From the NCBI RefSeq assembly GCF_014274465.1, contig NZ_CP060394.1, positions 3,658,001-3,722,000 of the forward strand: a stretch of DNA of 64,000 bases, given 5' to 3'. The notes below the pieces were generated by a model. It saw only the letters and a list, made by a program, of their open reading frames with translations. It did not search any database and was not told the DNA's origin. The position numbers and the translations under genes were made by a program. Of this stretch, positions 10,022 through 20,700 are shown piece after piece. Numbering within the stretch: the first letter of the stretch is position 1; the number at the start of each line of letters is the position of its first letter. This DNA comes from Alloacidobacterium dinghuense. GTDB taxonomy: Bacteria; Acidobacteriota; Terriglobia; Terriglobales; Acidobacteriaceae.

Positions 10022-10126
10022 CTAACTACCGCCTCGCTCTCTTGTGATCCACTCCCGGATATATGCCGGACAATTCTTGAGTTCAATGCCTTCTGCTTCA
10101 CATTCCGCAAGAAAGATCACCGTCTC
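10022..10126 (-). repeat. 105-bp direct repeat of the 3' end of STAS gene 2
   Basis: Bases 10022-10126 match 24382-24486 with about four mismatches and in the same orientation, 14,360 bp apart. The copied piece is the last 33 codons and stop of STAS gene 2 (ending YIREWITRERGGS). Here it overlaps, in another frame, the very end of the histidine kinase reading. Recombination between the two copies would remove activator 1, its STAS gene, the kinase and the TonB receptor. Confidence 0.9.
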
Positions 10127-13100
10127 GATTTCGATTCTGGGATGAGTGTGCGTGACGGAGCCATTGACTGTCCTCCAATGTTGCGCGAGCGACGTCACCA
10201 GCGGACCGGATAGCAGCCACCGCACTTTCGACTAAACAAGGAATAGAAAAGGAGAATGTAGCTCCCGGACCATCATTAGGTGCTGCCCACAGACGCCCAT
10301 GATGGCTCTCAATAATAGAGCGACTTACTGACAGCCCAATTCCCATGCCATCATTCTTCGTCGTGTAGAAAGCCTCGAACAATCTCTCCGCTGATTGATG
10401 ATCGAACCCCAGGCCCGCGTCCTGCACGGTCAAGCACACGTGATTGTCGGCCTCTAGTTCGGTCTTGATCGTCAACTGTCTTGGACGGTCCTCAACGGTA
10501 CGCATTGCGTCTGAAGCGTTCCTGAAGAGATTCAGGATGACCTGTTGCAGCTGCACTCGATCACCTGAGACAGCCGGAAGATTGTTGGCCAGGTCAGACC
10601 GTACGATCACCCCATTTCGCTGGAGTTCAGGCAACAAAAGCGCGATCACCTCCTGGGTGGCCTCACTCAAATCCACTGCTTCGAACGCGACTGCCTTCTT
10701 CCCGAACAGCGCCCGCAGTCGCGTGATGACATCTGACACGCGGTTCCCATCCCGAATGGTTCGTCGTACCGTTTCGCGCGCCCCTTCGAGGTTCGGGGGA
10801 TCGGCGGCCAGCATTCTCATACAAGTGTTCGAGTTGGTAAGAATGCCCGACAGGGGCTGATTGATTTCGTGCGCGATCGACGCCGTCATGACCCCGAGGC
10901 TGGTTGCTCTTGTCACCTGCGAGAGCTCCGATCGAGCCTTACTCAGTGCCTCTTCCGCAAGGCGGCGCTGTGTGATGTCCTGAACCGCACCGATGTATTC
11001 CAGTCGGCCCTCCCGGTCTCTTGTTCCGTGCGCAATCAGCTGCAAGTACTTGAGGGAGTGATCAGGCATCAGCAGCCGGTATTCGTACTCGAAGCTGCGG
11101 GCGCCTTCGCGCGCCCGTTCTACCATGTCTTGCATCATCGGGAGATCTTCCGGATGGATCCGAGTAAAAGCCAACTCAATCGTCACCGGTACATCCTTTT
11201 CAAACTCGAAGATGCGATAAAGCTGCTCGGACCAAGTGATTTTCTCAGTCGCTATGCACCAGGAAAAGCTGCCGACTCGGCTGAGATACTGTCCTTCCGC
11301 GAGAAATGCCTCACTGCGTTGCAGCTGTTCTTCGGCCTGTTTCCGTTCATCGATGTCTGTGATGGTTCCGTACCATTTAATGATCTTGCCTACTTGATCG
11401 TGCAATGCGTTCGCACGGAATAGAAACCACCGATGCTGTGCGTCGAAGCGACGAACGCGTGCTTCGATTTCACCCCGCTCTCCCGAAGCCAGAATGGAGC
11501 GCCAATAGTCTACAAGCCGGTTCAAGTCGTCGGGATGGACCGCAGCCGTCCAGCCCCAATCCTGCGCGTTTCCCTTAGTGATGCCCGTGTAGTCAAGGTA
11601 ATGTTGATTGAAGAAATCGACGGAGCCATCGGGACGCGCAGACCACGCTAGCGTCGGAATCGTATTGATGATCAGGTGGAGGTTGCGCTCGTTTGCGCGC
11701 TGCGCCTCAAGCGCCATATCAAAGTGCCGATGGAGTCGTTTGAGCCGCAATTGATAGCCGGCCCAAAGCAACAGGAGAAGGATTGCGGCACAAAGGCCCC
11801 GAAACCAGACTGTCTGAAACCATGCCGGCGCAACGGTAAAGGCGAGCGTCGCACCTTTTCGATTCCACACACCATCGTTATTGGACGCGATCACACGGAA
11901 CAGGTATTTTCCTGGTGCCAGGTGGGTAAAGAAGGCTTCTCTGCGACCGCCCGCCTCATGCCAACTCTTGTCCCACTCGTCGAGCTTGTACCGGAAACGC
12001 ACACGTTCCGGAATTGACAGACTCGGGGCAGCATATTCGATGCGAAGGTTGTTTGTTAAAGGCGGAAACTTGAGATCGGAGAATGCAGAATAGACTTTGC
12101 CGTCGGCGACAATCGATCGGATGGAAACAGGCGGAGGAAGTGGATTCTTGTAAATATGACTTGGGTCCACGCGAACTGCCCCGCTTCTAGTCGCAATCCA
12201 TATGCTGCCATCGTCAGCCTGAATGGCCCCCGGGGAATAAACCTCCCCTCGTTGAATTGGTTCTGGCAAATCGGTCACCAGATCAAAGAGATCGAATGTA
12301 ACCCTATGTTCGGGATGTTGAATCACAGTTTCGATTTCACTGGCAGGAATGCGGACGACACCCGATCCCGTGTTCAACCACACGTCGCCATTTGGTGTTA
12401 CCACGATTCCAGTAACGGACGTGAACCCGGTAACTTCAGCGCTCTGTATAGTGTGGAAGCGTCCTCCCTGGAGAAATGCCAATCCGGATTCACCACCAAC
12501 CCATATCAGTTGATTGCATTCTGCCATGACGTCCGGCGGACCGATGGCCAGACCTTCTTTGGCGCTAAAGATTCGTATGTTGCCGTGATCATAGCTAGCG
12601 ATCCGGTCTCCCCATAGAAGCCAAATGCGGTCGAGGCTGTCGGTAATCGTGTACCCGGCGGACCAATCCGGATGGTCCGGGAGAATCGGGACGAAATTCC
12701 AGATGCCGTTCGTCAAGCGGAATTCTCCGCTACCGCCGAATGCAACCCAAAGATTGCCGGCACGATCTCTGGTGATCGACGAGGCAATGATGGGATCAGG
12801 TGGTGTAACAGAGAGTCTCAGTTTTTCGACTACATCCGGCACTGCGACTTTCTCGAGTTTCCCATCCTGCAAATGCAACAGCGTGTGATTCCCGCTGTAC
12901 CAAATCGTTCCATCCGGATCGTGATAGACCGTGTACACATCGGTTGGCCCGTTGGCCACCAATGTTCGATCTTCGACACGGACCACAGGAAATGATGTTC
13001 CCCTCGACCCGGCCCAGACTTTACTGTCGGGACCGACGAATAGGCTGAAGGGACCTCCTCTCAGAGGAAACCAAGTAATATTTCGGTGACGGAATCGATC

Positions 13101-14186
13101 AAGTCCTCCTCCGGTTCCGACCCAAATGTTTCCTTCACGGTCCTCCAGAATCGTCTCGACGGCTGAGTTTGATAGTCCTTGCGTTTGGGTGAACTTCTCC
13201 GTCACATGCTCGAGGTTGTGATCGCGTAATCCATCAGGAAATGACAACCGAGTCAATCCGTCATTCCCGGTCCACAACCCGCCGTCGCGATCAAATATGG
13301 CCGAGTTTACGCGAATACCGATGTCGGGCAAAGCCTCGAATCCATTGGCCTCGTCATAACGAAAGCGCAAGAACCTTCCGCGATCGTCGTCCTGAAACAA
13401 GATGGAAGCATCGGGGGCTTCCAACATCACCGAGCCTTTTCCGCTTCGAAGCCCGGCGCTGTGAAATCGTTTCTCTCCTGCGGGCAGGTACACGATCTGA
13501 CTTCCCGTGGCGACCCAGAGGGTTCCCCGCCGGTCTACCAGAAGAGCCCATGCAGTCTTGTCCGAAAAATTCCATTCACTATATGCCTGCTGCCAATGCT
13601 GGCCTTCCAGCCGCGCAAATCCACCGACCGCCGCGACCCAGATTGATCCTGTTTCATCACGAGCGAAGCACCGAACCGTGTATACCGGAAACCCGTCAGG
13701 GTCTGAGTAGTTCCTGACCCGGCCATTCTTGATGAAGCTCGCGCCACCCCTCGTGAAGCCCACCCATAGCCCCCCATCAGGCACAGCCATCAATGCAGAG
13801 ACCGAACTGGCCGTCAGGGAACCAGCTTCAGGTTGATAGCGTTCGAAGGAGACCCCATCAAATCGCAAGAGACCGTCGGTGGTTCCAACCCACAGGTATC
13901 CGTCCGTGGTCTGAGCGAGAGCTGTCACGTTCCCGCTAACGCCTTCTTTTGCATTCCAGGAGGTGTGGTAGAGCTGCGCGATGGGCTCGTGAGGATCCAG
14001 AGCAAACGCCGAAGAACACTGCAAAGTTAAGTTGATCCCGATCCCAAGGAAGATCGAAAGCTTGGCTGCAATAAGCGTTCGTGAGTTCTTGAGGCGCAGG
14101 AACAACGCAGAGGAGAAGGAAACAACTCTGCGCGTTGAATCGCCACGGACCATCGTTGCCTCGACCTGACCTGCAAAAGCAGTCAC
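10098..14186 (-). CDS. Sensor histidine kinase with periplasmic two-component propeller
   Basis: A 1362-aa membrane kinase. After a signal/anchor helix (about 40-62) comes a periplasmic seven-bladed propeller of Reg_prop repeats (DGYLWVGTTDGLLRFDG, EGNIWVGTGGGLDRF), then Y_Y_Y domain (about 690-755), one membrane helix (WFRGLCAAILLLLLWAGY), two PAS-PAC domains, HisKA with phospho-acceptor SIAHEINQPL, and HATPase with N box NLFRNASDAM, DAGLGF and GMGIGLSVSRS. No receiver domain. The native end should be near FSFSIPC; the last about 45 residues read through foreign sequence into the copied STAS 3' end. It starts at GTG 14186 after AAAGGGA, 66 bp behind STAS gene 1, so the two are probably one sigma-54-driven operon. 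No response regulator is adjacent. Confidence 0.9.
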   Translation of the reverse strand: MTAFAGQVEATMVRGDSTRRVVSFSSALFLRLKNSRTLIAAKLSIFLGIGINLTLQCSSAFALDPHEPIAQLYHTSWNAKEGVSGNVTALAQTTDGYLWVGTTDGLLRFDGVSFERYQPEAGSLTASSVSALMAVPDGGLWVGFTRGGASFIKNGRVRNYSDPDGFPVYTVRCFARDETGSIWVAAVGGFARLEGQHWQQAYSEWNFSDKTAWALLVDRRGTLWVATGSQIVYLPAGEKRFHSAGLRSGKGSVMLEAPDASILFQDDDRGRFLRFRYDEANGFEALPDIGIRVNSAIFDRDGGLWTGNDGLTRLSFPDGLRDHNLEHVTEKFTQTQGLSNSAVETILEDREGNIWVGTGGGLDRFRHRNITWFPLRGGPFSLFVGPDSKVWAGSRGTSFPVVRVEDRTLVANGPTDVYTVYHDPDGTIWYSGNHTLLHLQDGKLEKVAVPDVVEKLRLSVTPPDPIIASSITRDRAGNLWVAFGGSGEFRLTNGIWNFVPILPDHPDWSAGYTITDSLDRIWLLWGDRIASYDHGNIRIFSAKEGLAIGPPDVMAECNQLIWVGGESGLAFLQGGRFHTIQSAEVTGFTSVTGIVVTPNGDVWLNTGSGVVRIPASEIETVIQHPEHRVTFDLFDLVTDLPEPIQRGEVYSPGAIQADDGSIWIATRSGAVRVDPSHIYKNPLPPPVSIRSIVADGKVYSAFSDLKFPPLTNNLRIEYAAPSLSIPERVRFRYKLDEWDKSWHEAGGRREAFFTHLAPGKYLFRVIASNNDGVWNRKGATLAFTVAPAWFQTVWFRGLCAAILLLLLWAGYQLRLKRLHRHFDMALEAQRANERNLHLIINTIPTLAWSARPDGSVDFFNQHYLDYTGITKGNAQDWGWTAAVHPDDLNRLVDYWRSILASGERGEIEARVRRFDAQHRWFLFRANALHDQVGKIIKWYGTITDIDERKQAEEQLQRSEAFLAEGQYLSRVGSFSWCIATEKITWSEQLYRIFEFEKDVPVTIELAFTRIHPEDLPMMQDMVERAREGARSFEYEYRLLMPDHSLKYLQLIAHGTRDREGRLEYIGAVQDITQRRLAEEALSKARSELSQVTRATSLGVMTASIAHEINQPLSGILTNSNTCMRMLAADPPNLEGARETVRRTIRDGNRVSDVITRLRALFGKKAVAFEAVDLSEATQEVIALLLPELQRNGVIVRSDLANNLPAVSGDRVQLQQVILNLFRNASDAMRTVEDRPRQLTIKTELEADNHVCLTVQDAGLGFDHQSAERLFEAFYTTKNDGMGIGLSVSRSIIESHHGRLWAAPNDGPGATFSFSIPCLVESAVAAIRSAGDVARATLEDSQWLRHAHSSQNRNRDGDLSCGM

Positions 14187-14252
14187 AGCATTATTCCCTT
14201 TGTGAATGCGAGATATGTTCCGCTTCTTCCTCTCATTAAGAATCGGCGTGCG

Positions 14253-14516
14253 CTACGTTCCGGTCCGCTGTCTCTTAAGCCACTCGCAGATGTATGGATC
14301 GCAATTCAACAGCGCAATGTCAGACTCTTCGCACTGGAAGAGAAAATTGATGCCGTCCTGCCCGGTCAGAGTTATGTCTTTGAGGTCGAGGGTGACGCGG
14401 CGACCCGTCCCTTCCGCGGCGATTAGTGCTTCCAATTCGGCAATATTCTCTTTGTCGATCCGGCCGCTCAATTTAAAGACCACGTTACCGTTCGCCTTCC
14501 TGTGAATTCTCAACAT
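14253..14516 (-). CDS. Small STAS-fold protein 1
   Basis: An 87-aa single STAS-like domain (MLRIHRKANGNVVFKLSGRI start, beta strand VTLDLKDITL, end ICEWLKRQRTGT), resembling anti-anti-sigma factors in fold. In SpoIIAA the phosphorylated serine lies in DSSG; here the same place reads GQDG, so no serine is available. I take the ATG at 14516, with AGGAAGGAAACGA before it, rather than an upstream ATG that would begin inside the sigma-54 promoter. It is probably co-transcribed with the histidine kinase. What it binds is unknown; the activator 130 bp upstream is the obvious candidate by position. Confidence 0.8.
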   Translation of the reverse strand: MLRIHRKANGNVVFKLSGRIDKENIAELEALIAAEGTGRRVTLDLKDITLTGQDGINFLFQCEESDIALLNCDPYICEWLKRQRTGT

Positions 14517-14603
14517 TCGTTTCCTTCCTGAAGACGACCCATAATCCGCAAGATGCGCTGAAAGGCGGTCCCTCCCATTACTCGATTCCCTGCGTTTGAG
14601 GAC

Positions 14604-14619
14604 GCAAGTCAAGAGCCAA
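14604..14619 (-). promoter_or_regulatory. Sigma-54 promoter of STAS 1-histidine kinase operon
   Basis: On the minus strand TTGGCTCTTGACTTGC has GG and GC exactly 10 nt apart, as in the -24/-12 promoter (consensus TGGC-N8-TTGC). Transcription would start near 14592, leaving a leader of about 75 nt before the ATG at 14516. Confidence 0.75.
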
Positions 14620-14651
14620 TGTAAGCTACTGAAATAAAAGACATTGATGTA

Positions 14652-14684
14652 TCCGTCAATTGACGGATTCCGTCAATTGACGGA
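14652..14684. promoter_or_regulatory. Tandem CAATTG palindromes, probable upstream activator sites
   Basis: Two perfect 16-bp palindromes TCCGTCAATTGACGGA stand at 14652-14667 and 14669-14684, centres 17 bp apart. The distal centre is 60 bp from the promoter GG, the proximal 43 bp. The sites lie between the activator 1 stop and the sigma-54 promoter, the normal place of enhancer-binding-protein sites. Confidence 0.7.
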
Positions 14685-14740
14685 TATGGTGCAAAGTTGC
14701 AGGGGGGTGTGAATAACCGGCGGGGTGCTGTGGCTGTCTT

Positions 14741-17700
14741 TCAGGAGATCTGTCCTCTGAAGCGATTCTTATCGATTTTCAATGACTTGATCTTCGTTTC
14801 CAGAGTGGTTCGCGGTATGCCGAGTCTTGCAGCGGCGCCTCGGGGCCCGTAAACACGTCCTCCGCATTCGCGCAATACAGCCTCAATTAGGGCTTTCTCC
14901 TGGGCGGGAGGCCGGTTGAAGAGGTTTGTTTGGATCGATGCGCCGCGGGACGAAGGCCTCGGGGAAAGCCAACTTTCATCCACTGAAAATGTCTGTGTCT
15001 CGTTTACAATAACAGATCGCTCGATCACGTTCTGCAATTCCCGAATATTTCCGGGCCATGCATACGTTTGCAACAGATCAAGGCTCTGTTTATCGATTGC
15101 GGTAAAGTGCCTGCCTGCCTTCCTTGCGAACCGATTGAGGAAATACGTCACGAGCAAGGGTATGTCTTCTTGTCGTTTCCTCAAAGGCGGCATCTCAATG
15201 GGAAACACGTTCAGGCGGTAAAACAGGTCACTGCGGAACGTACCCGATTCGATCGCGGACTCTAAGTCGCGATTGGTGGCGGCGATTACCCGGACATCGG
15301 CGCGAATGGGCCCCTTTCCTCCGATGCGTTCAAATTCCCGTTCCTGCAGGACCCGCAAAAGAACAACTTGAGTTTCGGCCGGAAGCTCCCCCACCTCGTC
15401 GAGGAAGATCGTGCCTTTCTCGGCCAGTTCAAAGCGGCCTGAACGGAGCTGAGTCGCCCCCGTGAAGGCGCCCTTCTCATGGCCGAATAATTCCGAGGCA
15501 ATGAGGTCACGAGGGATCATGGCACAATTCACACTCACAAAGGCGTGCGAAGATCGCCGTGACCGCCGGTGAATGGCGCGCGCCACAAGTTCCTTTCCAG
15601 TGCCGGTCTCCCCGGTTATCAGGACGGTGGAGTCGGTTGGTGCGACCTTGGAGACGCCGGAGAGCACTTTTTTCAGGAGCGCTGAAGTTCCCACAATCTC
15701 CTCGAACATTGATGCCTTGTCAACTTCTTCGCGCAACGAAACGTTCTCTTCCTGGAGCCTTTGCCCGGCCAGCTTGAGTTCTTCAATATCGGTCCCCGCG
15801 GCATACCAGCGCGTGATGCGCCCTTGTTCGTCTGACATCGGACTCAAGCGATAGTGGAACCAACGATGCTGTCCGCCCTTTCTCTTAAGCCGCGCTTCGT
15901 ATTCAAATGGCGATCCGATTTGGAATTTTGCAGGAAGTTCATTTATCACGAACCCAGCGTCCTGCGGATGCAGCACCTGCCGCAAATCAGCGTCCTGCCA
16001 TTCCTCCAAAGTAATGCCGAAATAATCCAGTGACGCGCGATTCGTGTAGAGGCGCGCCCCATCGGCCCCCAATTCGGTGATGTGCAGGGGCGAAAGGTCG
16101 AGAAGTTGGCGAGCTTCCTTTTCGCTTTGGCGGATCTTCTCTTCCGCACGCTTCTGGTCGTCGATGTCGGTGGTCGTTCCGACGAATTTGAGGACTTTTC
16201 CTTCTGCATCGCGCAAGACCACGGCTTGTTGGAGATGCCAGCGATAGGTCCCGTCCTGAGCGCGCAGAGAGCGGGTTTCGAACGCAAAACCCTGTCCAGA
16301 GCATATTCCCTCCCAAAAGGCCTTTGATGCCGCTTCGCGATCCTCGGGGTGGACTGCGGTCATCCAGGCCTCGGGATGCGACCGGACGAAATCGAGCGTC
16401 TGACCGGAAAATTCAAGCCAAACTTGATTGACGAAATCCGGCGTCCCATCAGGCTTGAGCGTCCAGGCGGATACGGGAAGACGCTGCAAGAGCCCCACTT
16501 GGAGTTGCAGATGACCATAGAGGGCAGCATTCTCCAGGGAAATGGCGGCTTGCGAAGCCAGCAGCGTCAGAACGGTAACCCGGTCAGGCGTGAAGGCGCC
16601 CGGAGTGAGATTGTTCTCCAGATAAAGTGCGCCGACGAATTTTGTTTGCCTGACGATCGGCAAGCATAGGACCGACCGTGAGCGCTTCAGCTGCACATAT
16701 TCGTCCTTGGAGTAGACGTTGTCTGACGAGGCATCATCGAGGAGCACGCCGTCGTGTGTTCGGATCACGTAATGCAGCGCGGATTGGGGGAGATCAGACG
16801 GCGCAACGGCTACCTGTCGAAATACAACCTCAACCCTGTCCGGGCCAGTGGTAGCCTCCGCTTCGATCCGCGATTCGTCGCCTCCACGCAGGATCAGCAG
16901 ACCCCGCTCAGCCCCGGCATTCTCCACCGCGATTCGCAAGAGCTTCTCGATCAGCCTGGGGAGGACCATCTCACTCGAAATCGCCTGCGACGCTTTCACT
17001 ACAGTCTCGATATCCAACCGACCGCCAGGCGGGTCGAGCATGGCCGAAGCGGTGGGAGTTCGTTCCTCACGCGGGCGCGGATAGCGTTCGTCGAGTAGCC
17101 TTACCTTGCCGGAAGCGCCCCAACGGTCGTAGCAGTTTCTCGCATTCCGGAGATAGGCGTCGGCGAACGTCTCGAAGCCGCGCGCCGTGTAAAAGCGGGC
17201 GGCGACCTCATAGGCGAGCGCCTCATTATGGACAAAGCCGTTCGAGCCGGCCGAACGGATCGCCTCTTCGTACAGGCGCTCTGCATCCAGCTCTCGGCCT
17301 TCGATGCGCGCAATCTCCGCTCCCACCAGCGCGGCGCGGTCGTCGAAATTCTCCGCGCAATTCTCTGCCCACACCTCGAGCTGTCTGTAGTGGGCCGCCA
17401 ACGCCTCGAGATGCTGCTGGTACTCCTTGGGGCGCAAGGACGGATAGACGTCCTCCGCGACACGCTGAGATAAAGGGTCGTCCTGATTGGAAACCGCGGA
17501 GGTGCAGGATGCGGCATGAGTAAGTGCAGCATAGAAGTGATATTCCGCCGTTTCAAACATCGCAGCCGATGTCCAGAGTATTGGTTGTGCCTTCGCTGCG
17601 GCATCGAGTGCCGAAGGATAGTCCCCGGCAAAGAAGCGCGCCTGCAGCTTTCGGATCCAGTACCAGCACTCTGGCACGTTCGTCGCGGGGTTTGCTTTCA

Positions 17701-20700
17701 GGTGTTGTTCCAGCAGCGCCTCGCTGAGCTGTCCGTCATCGAAACGGCCAAATTTGTAAGTCAAACCACGCAACGTTCTAATTAGACCAAGCTGCGTTGC
17801 CATGACGTCAATCAGGTGGCGGAACCGCATCCTTTCGGCAAATTCGAGACCATTCTCAGCCTGAAGTTGCGTCTCAGCCAGTGGATCACCGGCGGCAAGA
17901 AAGTTTGTATTCAAGTTGTCGAGGCTGTATCCCACCACGGTTAGATCGCCAGCCCTCGTCGCCGCTTCGAGCGCCTGCCGCATCAGCCCACGGCAGGCCC
18001 GGACGTGCCTCGTCCAGGGCATGACAAATTGTGCAAACCAGAGATAAGTTCGGGCCCGGAAACGCCCCAAGCCACGTCTGTCGACCAGCTCATAGCCGAG
18101 CTGACCGAATCTGAATCCAGCCTTGTAGTCGCCGAAACGCGGTCCGGCAACCTTACTGAAAAACACGTAAGCTACACATGAACCATCGCTGTTGCCCCGC
18201 TCGATGCTGAGACTAATCGCCCTGCAGATGACCATGGCAACAAGATTCCAATCCGTAAACAACGCTGCAGGCAACACCTTGGTCAAAACATCCAGAGTCG
18301 CTACAGACGTCGGGTCGCTCATCAGGGGAAAATCCATCACCTCCTCGATCTCGCGATTTCCGAGTTGTGACCAGATTCGCTCATATTCGCTTCGTGCTTG
18401 ATCTTCGGACGGATGGATTGGCCATTCGACCCCCAGATGCCGAAGGTATTCGAGACAGGCGGCCACAGCACGATCGGGCTGTTCGAGAACCGTGTACAAA
18501 TCGATGCGCAAGCACTGAACGGTTGCTCGCTCGACGGTGTTCGCGGCGCGGGATGAAAGCGTCGTCAAGCGCTTCTCTGCAACCGCAAGCTCGCCAGTCA
18601 GGAACTCGCATTCCGCCCGATGTAATTCCAGCCCTAAGATAAGATCGCGGCGGCTCTCCCACGGGTCGTTGTTCAAAAGTGCTTCGCCGGCGATGAAGTA
18701 TTTCAGGGCAGAGGCGTAGGCTGTAGCAGCCTTGGCCCGCTTGCCAGCGACGAGGTTGAGCTCAGCCACCTGGAAGCGTTCATTTTCTGAAGTGATGAGT
18801 TCGGCACCACGGTTAAACTGATTGACGATTTCGAATATAGCCCCCTCAAGCTTTTCAGGGGGAGTGTGCGCAAGGAGCAATCGCCCAATTCGCAGATGAG
18901 CCTGGGCGCGTAATTCTGGCGCAATGGTGGAATAGGCAGCTTCCTGGACGCGGTCGTGCCCAAACCGCCAGAAGCCGTCCGATTCGACAATCAGTTCCTG
19001 GTTGAGTGCCTTCCACAGTTCTGCTTCGACTTCCTGTTCAGTCAATTCAAGAACAGCAGAAAGGGTGGCGGCTTCGGCGCTGTTTCCAATGCACGCGAAT
19101 TGCTGAAGTGCTCGTTGGGTTGTAGCCGGGAACCGGTTCAACTTGGCGACCATAAGGTCTACGACGTTTTCGGTATAGGCCTTGGCGCGAATAGCATTCA
19201 GATCCCACTGCCATCGGGCGTCTCCATGGTCGAAAGCAATCAGCCTCTCATCCACCAGGGCACGGATAAACTGAATCGCAAAGAATGGGTTGCCGGCAGT
19301 CTTCTCGTGTACGAGCTGCGCGAGCGATGACGCGCGTCGTGGATCGCAATGTAGGGCATCTGCAATGAGGTGTCCCAGGTCGCCGGTGCCCAGCGGCGCC
19401 AGGCGGATCTCCTGTACTTTTCCCCCGGCTTCACGGATTGCAGACAGCTTTCGCATCAGCGGGTGCGCCGCGTCGACCTCATTGTCGCGATAAGCGCCGA
19501 CCACAAGAAGGTGGGCGAGATCCTGCTGGACCAGCAAATCTTCCAGAAAGTCGAGTGTTGCCGCATCAAGCCACTGCAGATCGTCGAGAAACAAGGCCAG
19601 CGGATGTTCAGGCCGTGCGAAAACACCGATGAACTGCCGAAATGCAAGGTGCGCGCGAGCTTTCGCCTCTTGAGGCGGCAAACCGGCAACAGGCGGCTGC
19701 GCGCCTATGATTAATCTCAATTCCGGAACCAGATCCAAAACGAGCGATCCGTTCGGACGTAATGCCTGATTAAGGTCATCCCGCCACTTGCTCAACTCGG
19801 CCTCAGGCTTACCCAAAAGTGGGCGGATGAAGCTATGGAAGGCTTGCGCCACTGTTGCGTAAGGAATGTCGCGTTTGTACTGGTCGAACTTGCCTGACGC
19901 AAATAAGCCGCGGGGTGGAACAAGCCATTTGTGAAGTTCGTTGACCACGGCGGATTTGCCAACACCGGAGTATCCGGAGACAAGCAACAGCTCCGGTCTT
20001 CCGCCGGCAACGACACGATCGAACGTCCCAAGCAGCGCATCAACTTCGCGCTCTCTCCCGTATAGTTTCTCTGGGATCAGCAATCTGTCCGATGCATCGT
20101 CTGTGCCAAGAGGAAACGAATCGATGCGGCCATGAGATTGCCAGTCCGTGAGACATCGCCGAAGATCGGCTTCAAGGCCCGCGGCGGTCTGATAACGTTC
20201 CTCGGGATTCTTTGCGAGAAGCTTCATGATGAGGTCAGACAGCGGCTTGGGGATATTCCGACCATCGGTGGGCGGCACTGGCTGACGTGCAATGTGGCAG
20301 TGGACCCACTCGAGAGGATCGGCAGCAGCGAATGGGAGCCCGCCTGACAGCATTTGATACAAGGTGATGCCCAAAGAGTAGAGATCGCTGCGGGTATCCA
20401 TCGATCGATTCATGCGCCCGGTCTGTTCTGGGGACATGTAGGCAAGGCTGCCGACAATGATTTCCGGCGGCGCCGGCGCCTGGCGCTCGCGCGGCAGCCG
20501 GGACGCGATGCCAAAGCCGGTGAGCCACACGCATCCGGCCTCGTCGACGAGCACGTTCTCGGGCTTGACGTCTTTGTGGATCAGACCCCGCTGGTGGGCA
20601 TGGCCGAGCGCCGTTGCCAAGTTAATGGCAAGGCGTAAAAAACGCGCCAGATCGAGAGGCTGCTCCCTGTCCTGCTCAAGAATGCGGTTGAGGGGCTCGC

